A DNA stretch of 64,000 bases from an uncultured Clostridia bacterium (GTDB lineage: Bacteria > Bacillota > Clostridia > Christensenellales > Pumilibacteraceae), in contig CAKQPR010000001.1 in the NCBI GenBank assembly GCA_934270565.1, positions 186,001 through 250,000 on the forward strand. Reading direction: 5' to 3'. A program made the translations under genes and the position numbers. Below the pieces are notes generated by a model. It did no database searches. It was not told where the DNA came from and saw only the letters and a list, made by a program, of their open reading frames with translations. Of this stretch, positions 52,640 through 59,623 are shown in pieces (position 1 is the stretch's first letter; each line of letters begins with the position of its first letter).

Positions 52640-53497
52640 TTATCTGAACGCTTCGAGACACTCGGCGTGCGAGGGTTCTTCGCGTTCGGAAAAGATTGCT
52701 TTTCTCTCGCCTTCCGCGTTCTCGGCGATGGTGAGCACTTTGTTTATTCCGTCGAAAATCTGGCAGTGCGTTATGGCGATTACCGCCACGCCGTCCGCGC
52801 GGAGTTCGTTGACGAGCGTATTGAGAATATCCTTATTCCTGCCGTCGAGGTTGTTAAGCGGCTCGTCCATAACTATGAGTCGAAGCCCGCAGGCTTTCGC
52901 CTTTACGATGCCGGCGAGCACGTTTATCATTTTCTGCTGACCGCCGCTCCACGTTTTCACGCTTTTGGTCCTGAACGCCTTGAACGACGGACATTCGAAG
53001 CTTTTTTGCAGGTATTTGTCGAAATATTCCTTTATGATATCCGCGGCATAAGCGAGCTTTTGTTTTTTCTCGTCCGAGGACAGCGTTTTCGACTCGTTTA
53101 TCGCGGTTTTGCAGTAGTCGTAAATCGTCGAATACGCGGTCGCGCCGGTTTTGAAAATCTCTTCCTGCCCGACGTAGGATACGCAGCGATTGAGGCGGGT
53201 GAGCTCGTCGCCCGCGAAGTCGATAATGCTTTTATTCGGGTCGAAACCGGCGGCGCGGAAGTACACGTCGCCCTGCGTGACGCGGAAATAATTCACGCCC
53301 TGAAGGTGGAAAAGCTTTAAAAAGGTGGTTTTGCCGTAGCCGTTGCGACCTTTTACGAGCAAAAAGTCGCCTTCGTTCACGGTGAACGAGCCGTAATCTA
53401 TGGTAAAACGGTATTTTTTGTCGCTTGCCGCATTTTCGGCGAGCACGCCTATTTTAAGGTTTTTGACTTCGACTACGCTTCTCTTATCTTGTGGCAT
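52640..53497 (-). CDS. ABC transporter ATP-binding protein
   Basis: 285 residues, one nucleotide-binding domain: Walker A KGRNGYGKTT, Q-loop SYVGQEEIF, signature WSGGQQ (normally LSGGQ), Walker B LRLIVMDEP, D-loop NNLD and switch His in ITH. It overlaps the preceding membrane protein by 25 bases, with GGGAGG before its ATG, and is the last gene of the long operon. Paired with two MacB/FtsX-like membrane proteins, it is more likely a mechanotransmission or lipoprotein-handling type ABC system than an importer; no binding protein of importer type is present. Confidence 0.9.
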   Translation of the reverse strand: MPQDKRSVVEVKNLKIGVLAENAASDKKYRFTIDYGSFTVNEGDFLLVKGRNGYGKTTFLKLFHLQGVNYFRVTQGDVYFRAAGFDPNKSIIDFAGDELTRLNRCVSYVGQEEIFKTGATAYSTIYDYCKTAINESKTLSSDEKKQKLAYAADIIKEYFDKYLQKSFECPSFKAFRTKSVKTWSGGQQKMINVLAGIVKAKACGLRLIVMDEPLNNLDGRNKDILNTLVNELRADGVAVIAITHCQIFDGINKVLTIAENAEGERKAIFSEREEPSHAECLEAFR

Positions 53498-54441
53498 TTT
53501 GTGAGCCTCCCGAGCACAAGCAACGAATATACGCCGCTTAAAATCGCCGCGAAACCGAAATAAATCGCTGCGGACAGGTAGTAAAATCCGCCGTAATACC
53601 CGAGCGAAGCGGCAAATCCCGCCGCCGTAAGTAGCAACGGAAGGACGAATTTGACGAAATTATCGAGGATTATGCGCGCGAATAGTTTGGAGCGCGGTAA
53701 GCCTTCGTTGTTCATAAGAACGTAGTCGGAATACCTCGGCGAAAACAAAAAGTATTCGCATACGCCGAAAAGAACCAAGTAAGCCGCCGCCGATATCGCC
53801 GCCGCAACTGCGATTCTCCTGACCGCTTTTTCCTTTAAACGTCTGAGAAACGTGTTGCTTAACTTGCCGTAATAGGTGTCGAGCTCGCCCGACAGATTCG
53901 CGTAATTCGCTCCCGCGGCAAGATCGGCGCTATATGCCAGAAGTATCACGCCGTCGTAATCGTATCTGCCGTCGAGACCCGTTTGCGGCATGAGAAAACC
54001 CGCGATACGGTACGTTGCGGTTTTGTCCTTTAAGGTAATTTCGTCGCCGACCGCAAGTCCGTTTTCAGCCGCAACGTTCCTGCTTATAAGGCAATCGCCG
54101 CTATTAAGCGTACCGTCAAAAAGAACGGCGTTGTCGCGGTACGAAACGCCTTCCTTGGTCATATAGACGTCGCAGAAAAGCCGTTTGCCGCTGCCCGAAA
54201 CCGACGCGCCGTTCAGACAGTAGAACGTATCGCCGTCGGGTTTGGGATCGGAAGAAGCGATTACGATTTCGCGGCAGGTCGTGTGATTAAACCTGTAAAT
54301 TTCGGCGCACGAAGCGGCGGTTTCTTTTGCGAAAAACGCGAAAACGAATATGTAAACCGCGATTGCCGCCGCGAAAATCGCGAAATGCAGCGCGTACCGT
54401 CTGAAAAACACCGACGGTATAAATTCCGAAGCTCTGCCCAT
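53473..54441 (-). CDS. ABC permease-like membrane protein
   Basis: 322 residues: one N-terminal helix (HFAIFAAAIAVYIFVFAFFA), an external domain of about 190 residues containing SGDCLISRNVAAENGLAVGDEITL (the MacB periplasmic-core pattern), then three C-terminal helices. This 1+3 topology is that of FtsX/MacB permeases. A cytoplasmic SPRYSDYVLMNNEGLPRSKLFARI loop precedes helix 3, as usual. GGCGGAG precedes the ATG by a few bases. It probably pairs with the next protein as a heterodimer served by the ATPase. Confidence 0.8.
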   Translation of the reverse strand: MGRASEFIPSVFFRRYALHFAIFAAAIAVYIFVFAFFAKETAASCAEIYRFNHTTCREIVIASSDPKPDGDTFYCLNGASVSGSGKRLFCDVYMTKEGVSYRDNAVLFDGTLNSGDCLISRNVAAENGLAVGDEITLKDKTATYRIAGFLMPQTGLDGRYDYDGVILLAYSADLAAGANYANLSGELDTYYGKLSNTFLRRLKEKAVRRIAVAAAISAAAYLVLFGVCEYFLFSPRYSDYVLMNNEGLPRSKLFARIILDNFVKFVLPLLLTAAGFAASLGYYGGFYYLSAAIYFGFAAILSGVYSLLVLGRLTKCHKIREA

Positions 54442-54450
54442 ACTCCGCCC

Positions 54451-55566
54451 TTAACCTCTGAGCGAAGGAATATCGGCTTCTTTCGAACGGTTGGCGTAGA
54501 GACGGTCGGTGTAAAGCTTTGCCGTAACTCCCGCGACTGGGATCGCGACGAGCGCGGGAAGCGACAACGCGAGCACCGTGCCGAGCGCTTCGGCTATGAA
54601 ATGCGTGGTTATGCCGAAAATCAGCAGTACCGCGAACGTAATCACCGTAACCGCCGCCGCGCAAACGCTTGCGCCGACGAAATAGGACTTGAACATTTTC
54701 TGTTTTTCCACGCCGCCGTCGCGTTCGGTTTTGTCGCCGTTGCGATTGATCACGATGAAAAGAACGTTGAGCGCCGAATAGAAAATCGCTATCGCGAACG
54801 CAACGCCGATATTTATGGAATTTACCTGTTTTTCGAGCCTGTCGGTCTTGCTTTTTGCGTAAACGTCATACCTGTCAAGCTTGTTTTCTATAGTTTTTGT
54901 ATTGTCGTCTGCAATATTTTCGACGAGAACGCTTCTAAGAAGCGATCCGCAAGCCGAAACCGAGCCTTTCGCCTTTACGAACGCGCCCGTGTAGGCACGC
55001 TCGCCCTCGCCGAGGATATCTAACGCGGTTTTCATTTCGCTTGTGTAATCTAAAAGCGCAATGCCGTTCTCGTATTCCTTTATGTGGTAGGAATAGCTGA
55101 GACAGACGGCTTTTACCTTCTGTTCAAACTGCTTCGATCCCCATTTGAATGAAACGGTATCGCCGACGCCCGCTCCGAGCACTTCCGAAGCTTTTTCGTC
55201 GAGAACCGCTCCTTTGCCGTCGAAACTGCCCTTTATAAGCGTTCCGTCGCCCAAGAAACCGATACGTTCGTTTTCCTTATAGTCCGGCGTGGAGACGAAC
55301 GCCACGGGTTTATTGCTATCCGTGAAAATGTTGGTGCATAAATGATACGGATAAACGCTTTCGACCGTATCGCTGTTTTTGATCTCGTCAAGCTGTTCGA
55401 TCGACGGGTTTTCGATTTTAAAATCGAATTCCGTGCGAGTGTAACTGCTACGCTTCGCCTCGATCGCCTTAACGTACTTTAAGTTGTATACGCCGAGCGC
55501 GATAATACCTATAATCAGAATTACCGAAGTTATTATGATTTTGATATTCTTTTTGAAAAAATCCAT
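54451..55566 (-). CDS. ABC permease-like membrane protein, FtsX/MacB type
   Basis: 371 residues: N-terminal helix (IIITSVILIIGIIALGVYNL), external domain of about 210 residues with GKGAVLDEKASEVLGAGVGDTVSFKWG (MacB-core pattern), then three helices beginning INIGVAFAIAIFYSALNVLFIVI. Same architecture as the following gene but with little sequence likeness, so the pair is probably heteromeric. The ribosome binding site is weak; translation is likely coupled to the lipoprotein gene that ends 5 bases upstream. Confidence 0.8.
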   Translation of the reverse strand: MDFFKKNIKIIITSVILIIGIIALGVYNLKYVKAIEAKRSSYTRTEFDFKIENPSIEQLDEIKNSDTVESVYPYHLCTNIFTDSNKPVAFVSTPDYKENERIGFLGDGTLIKGSFDGKGAVLDEKASEVLGAGVGDTVSFKWGSKQFEQKVKAVCLSYSYHIKEYENGIALLDYTSEMKTALDILGEGERAYTGAFVKAKGSVSACGSLLRSVLVENIADDNTKTIENKLDRYDVYAKSKTDRLEKQVNSINIGVAFAIAIFYSALNVLFIVINRNGDKTERDGGVEKQKMFKSYFVGASVCAAAVTVITFAVLLIFGITTHFIAEALGTVLALSLPALVAIPVAGVTAKLYTDRLYANRSKEADIPSLRG

Positions 55567-55571
55567 AATCG

Positions 55572-56501
55572 TTACCAGTCCATTACAACGGTATTTGAGT
55601 AATCGGACGAATAAAAGCTTTCGTCGTTCTCTCCGTTTTTACCGAACGCTTTAACTCTCAACTGCTGATGCCCCTCGACGAGATCGGAATCCAGCAGAGG
55701 CGCTTCGACCGATTTTCCGACTTCGATACCGGTTTTCGCCTCGATTTTCTCGTCCATTTCGCCTTTTTCATTTTTGAATTTAATCGGCTTATTATCTATA
55801 TCGTAAACCACATAGTAACTTGCATTCTTTACCTGATTCCAAGTCAGTTTTAAATCTTCGTATGCGAGCTCCGGAGCTTGCAACTTGCCTTTTGAAATTT
55901 CGATAAGCTTCGTAAATCCGTCAGAACCTTCGTCACCGCGAATTTTATAGTTGCCGTCGAGCGAAAAAACGATTTTAAGTTGCACGTCGTCGTTTGCCTT
56001 GTTGGGGACCATACGCACCACCATCGTATATTTTCTCGTGTCTTCAACGCTTGCGGCGATCTTAAACGAAGCTTTAACGTTACGTTCATACGCATCGTTT
56101 TCCATATTATGAACAAGATCATTTGTCGTAGTGCTTGTACTTGCCTCTTTGATTTTCGCGTCGAGCACGTCGATATTATCGAATCTTGCGGTCGTATGGA
56201 AATAAGACTCTCCGTCGTTGTCCTGTCTCGGAGTGATCGTGAACGTGATAATCAGATAATAGGTCGTTCCGACCTTAAAATTCATATCGGGTTTCGTTCC
56301 ATCGAGCGGATCTTCTTTATTCAGTATAAGATTAAAATCGTCCTCTTCCCGCGCCACAAAGCCGTACAACGGTGTAGAAACGTCTACGTCCGTTCCGTTC
56401 TTCACCTCGTCGTCGAGGTTCACGTCTCCGCACGCAACCGCGCAAAGCATAATCGCAATCGCAAGCACTGCGGATAATAATGTTTTTATCATCTTTTTCA
56501 T
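55572..56501 (-). CDS. Lipoprotein with an FN3-like C-terminus
   Basis: 309 residues. MKKMIKTLLSAVLAIAIMLCAVAC ends in lipobox AVAC. The middle (KVGTTYYLIITFTITPRQ ... TMVVRMVPNKANDDVQLKIVF) resembles the strand pattern of the N-terminal domain of the BspA-type lipoproteins at 45.9-51.7 kb. The C-terminus (LTWNQVKNASYYVVYDIDN ... HQQLRVKAFGKNGENDESFYSSDYSNTV) is fibronectin-III-like, akin to the repeats of the large protein upstream. GGGAG precedes the ATG. Probably the external partner of the ABC module. Confidence 0.8.
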   Translation of the reverse strand: MKKMIKTLLSAVLAIAIMLCAVACGDVNLDDEVKNGTDVDVSTPLYGFVAREEDDFNLILNKEDPLDGTKPDMNFKVGTTYYLIITFTITPRQDNDGESYFHTTARFDNIDVLDAKIKEASTSTTTNDLVHNMENDAYERNVKASFKIAASVEDTRKYTMVVRMVPNKANDDVQLKIVFSLDGNYKIRGDEGSDGFTKLIEISKGKLQAPELAYEDLKLTWNQVKNASYYVVYDIDNKPIKFKNEKGEMDEKIEAKTGIEVGKSVEAPLLDSDLVEGHQQLRVKAFGKNGENDESFYSSDYSNTVVMDW

Positions 56502-56505
56502 TTGG

Positions 56506-59500
56506 TTATTTCTCCCACGTTCCGGATTCCATAACGTTGTTCATTGTTATCTGAACCTCAACCGATTCTATGTCGTCGCAATTTGCCTCTCTGGTTTGAA
56601 CTTTCAACTCCTTATCCCGAACGTTTGTTTTACTGGACTTTCGCGTGATTTCCGCTCCTACACTGTTTTTGAAAATTATCACATACGAATACGGCTCTAA
56701 ATTGCTGTTTTCGCTGAAATTAACTTGCACAATCGTTGCACCGCTACGCTCGTAACACGTTACGGTGAAAACGATATTTGCTTTATCCACTTGTACGGGA
56801 TCGCTTTCGGCAGATTTTACGAAATACTTAGGGTATGCTTCGTCGTATCCGCCGTTTTGTACCGCGTATATCTGATACGAGCCTGTAGTCAGATTCTTTG
56901 CGCTGCCGTTCTCGAGCACTACTTGCTTGCCGTTATCATAGTAATAGAAAGTGTACCCATCGGACGCGCCGCCTACCGTCAACGCGCCTGTCGTCTTGTC
57001 GTAAGACGGCGTTGCGGGCTTAACGTATTTTTCAATAGTGATCGCGACGCTTGGAGCCGAATCGAGAATGTAATCGTAAGTATTGCTTTCCCCCGCGGAA
57101 AGTTGCCCCATAATACGGTACAACACTCTCGCTTCCAGATTATCGGAAAGGCGGAACGATTTGCCGCTGGTATCAAAACAGCTAAGCGTGTAACCTGGAT
57201 CCTCTCCCTTATACGTCAGCGTTTCGTTAAGTCCCGAATAACTTACGGATATTGTCGGTCTTTTAAGTCTGTAAACCGTAACCGAATTTTCTTTCGAATT
57301 TATTTCGTTTTTGTTCGTACTCTCTATCCATGCCGTGACGGTATAAACAACTCCCTCGTTAAAGGTTGTCGGAAGTTTGTCTGCCGAAACTACAACTTCG
57401 TCAACCTTATATTTGACACTCTGTCCTTCGGCTGAAGAAATCGTCGTCCACTCGGATTTTGTCTTGTCGTATTCGAGCTTCGGCGCGGAAAGCTTTTTGA
57501 TAGTGACGGTTTTTAAGTTGACGGTTACGTCACCGTCGATCGCTTCGACCGAAACCGTGTGGTCGCCTTCTTCGGAAAAATCGTCGCCTACGGGGAATTC
57601 GTTTGCGGATATTTCGGGCTTTGCGTTGCCGTCGATAGTCAATCTGAATTTCGAGCCTTCGAGCCCGTCCTTATCCCACGAAATTTTCTGCGTTCCGTTT
57701 GCTTCGGTCTTTACCGAAATATCATAACCGACGGCGAACTTTGCCACCTTCAGGGGCGAAGAAATATAACTGCCGTTGCCCGCCGCCTGAACGCTTGCGG
57801 TGTACAAATTTTTCTCTCCGTCCGTTAAGTTCAATTCGGCTTTCGTTCCGGTCGTTTTGCTTTCGGTTTTTATCGGATTACCGTTCTTATCGGTGATCGT
57901 TACGTTGTACTCCGAACCGCCGCTCCACGAAATCGCGTTACCTTCGTATCTGACCGAAGGAGCTTCGAGCACGGTGAATTGCGCGGACTGAGCGTAAAGG
58001 CTGTCGGGGTTGTTGCTTCTTGCGGTGATGACGACCGTTTCGCCGCCTTTGAGCGTTACGGGATACGAAGTGCCGGTAGCTTCTACGGCGGAAGCGCCGT
58101 CGATCGAGACGTCGTACTTATCCGCTTTATCGACGGTTTGCCAGCTGAGCGCCGTGCCGTCGTAATCCACGCCCGAAACCGCGTTGAGTTTTTCGACCGA
58201 AACGCCGTTCGACAACGCGGAATTTTTGTACTTGTTGTCCGTATCGTCGTCGTTTCCGTCGGTATAGATCGCGCGGACGTAAACGTTAGATTTGCCCGAA
58301 TCGCAAACGTCGGCTACGTTGAACGAGGTTCTGCCTTGTTCGACCGTTCCTTTCAGCGCGCTGCGGTCGGGGGTGGTGATTTCGTTTTTGGTGACGTAAA
58401 TTTCGTAACCGGTGGCGTTGGGGATCGCTTCCCAAGTCACGTCGGTGCCCGCGCGGGTTATCGAGGGCGCGCCGAGAACGGCGGCGTCGATACGGATCTG
58501 GATCTGAACGGTTTTGCCGCCGAACGTGATCGTCACGGTTTGCTGAACGCCGATTTTGCTTTCGTCGATACCCGAAATCATCTTGATATCGACTTTTTCG
58601 GTGTGTTCGACGCCGTCGCGGGTCTTGTAGGTTATGTACCAGTCCTTAAGGTCGGGAGCGTCGCCGTAGGTGTAGCCGAGCACGATGCTCTTGTCGCCGT
58701 GGAACTCGACGGTGCTTTTGTCGATCGATTTTATGAACGCGATCGAGCCCGCTCCGAGCGCCGCTACCGCGACGAGCGAAGCGATCGCGACGATAAGATT
58801 GCGTTTTTTCTCGGCTTTTTTGACCTGCCGGTAATGGTCGTAAATTTCGGTACTGTGAAGGTCGAATCTGCCGCCTTTGAGGTACTTTGCGGCGTACTTG
58901 TTCACTTCGGAAATAAAGCTTTTCGCGCGGCGTTTTCTGAAGAATTTCGTCGTGAAAATCTCGAACGAAACGTAATCGTCGCCGAAAAGACTGTCGAGGT
59001 AAGTTTCGCCTATCTTCGCCCAGCTCTCGCCGTATGACTTGATCGCCTTGAATATCTCCCAGATGAAGTTGAAACGCTTGAGAATTTCGTCGTCGGTGAT
59101 CGTGTCCTTATCGCAGGCGTTGGGTTCCTTTTCGGGGTTTATGTAGCAAAGAATAAAGTCGCAAAGGGAAGCGAATTTTTCCTTTTTTCCCTTGACGTTG
59201 TCTACCATCCATTTGAGGTCGGACTTCGACAAAAGTTCGGGATACGCCGAAACGAGACCGAGGAACAGGCTGTCGTTTATGTTGCCGTTAAGCTTCTCGT
59301 CGAATTTCTTCGCGACGTCTTTGAGGTAGCTCTGAAAATCGACGTCCTGTTTTTCGACCGCAACGCCGGTGATTTCCACTATGAAATCGTGCTTGAGCTT
59401 GTAAATTTCCTCGTCGTCCGGATAATAAAACCCGTCCTTGGCGAAAACGGACTTGACTTTTACGGTCGAACCTTTTTCGGCGTAATATTTTTTCGCTTCT

Positions 59501-59598
59501 TTGAGCTCGTCGGCGAGCGCGGTCGGCTTAGTCGTATCCTTTTCGCTACGCTCTTCGAGCATTTGCTTTATTTGTTCCGTTTTTTTACCTTCTTCCAT
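56506..59598 (-). CDS. Large single-pass membrane protein with Ig/FN3-like external repeats
   Basis: 1030 residues. A cytoplasmic, mostly helical N-terminal part (1-265) with no recognised domain; one membrane helix (266-290, LIVAIASLVAVAALGAGSIAFI); then a bacterial Ig-like (Big_3-type) domain, about 295-370 (GDKSIVLGYTYGDAP ... VTITFGGKTVQIQI); then six or so FN3-like units opened by 'AP...Y....ISW....' (APSITRAGTDVTWEAIPNATGYEIYV is the clearest in pattern). No cleavable signal, so the N-terminus stays inside and can contact the cytoplasmic ATPase encoded next door. No Shine-Dalgarno is evident before the ATG. An envelope receptor or scaffold role is inferred. Confidence 0.82.
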   Translation of the reverse strand: MEEGKKTEQIKQMLEERSEKDTTKPTALADELKEAKKYYAEKGSTVKVKSVFAKDGFYYPDDEEIYKLKHDFIVEITGVAVEKQDVDFQSYLKDVAKKFDEKLNGNINDSLFLGLVSAYPELLSKSDLKWMVDNVKGKKEKFASLCDFILCYINPEKEPNACDKDTITDDEILKRFNFIWEIFKAIKSYGESWAKIGETYLDSLFGDDYVSFEIFTTKFFRKRRAKSFISEVNKYAAKYLKGGRFDLHSTEIYDHYRQVKKAEKKRNLIVAIASLVAVAALGAGSIAFIKSIDKSTVEFHGDKSIVLGYTYGDAPDLKDWYITYKTRDGVEHTEKVDIKMISGIDESKIGVQQTVTITFGGKTVQIQIRIDAAVLGAPSITRAGTDVTWEAIPNATGYEIYVTKNEITTPDRSALKGTVEQGRTSFNVADVCDSGKSNVYVRAIYTDGNDDDTDNKYKNSALSNGVSVEKLNAVSGVDYDGTALSWQTVDKADKYDVSIDGASAVEATGTSYPVTLKGGETVVITARSNNPDSLYAQSAQFTVLEAPSVRYEGNAISWSGGSEYNVTITDKNGNPIKTESKTTGTKAELNLTDGEKNLYTASVQAAGNGSYISSPLKVAKFAVGYDISVKTEANGTQKISWDKDGLEGSKFRLTIDGNAKPEISANEFPVGDDFSEEGDHTVSVEAIDGDVTVNLKTVTIKKLSAPKLEYDKTKSEWTTISSAEGQSVKYKVDEVVVSADKLPTTFNEGVVYTVTAWIESTNKNEINSKENSVTVYRLKRPTISVSYSGLNETLTYKGEDPGYTLSCFDTSGKSFRLSDNLEARVLYRIMGQLSAGESNTYDYILDSAPSVAITIEKYVKPATPSYDKTTGALTVGGASDGYTFYYYDNGKQVVLENGSAKNLTTGSYQIYAVQNGGYDEAYPKYFVKSAESDPVQVDKANIVFTVTCYERSGATIVQVNFSENSNLEPYSYVIIFKNSVGAEITRKSSKTNVRDKELKVQTREANCDDIESVEVQITMNNVMESGTWEK

Positions 59599-59623
59599 AG
59601 AAAAACACCGTATTTTATGTCGT

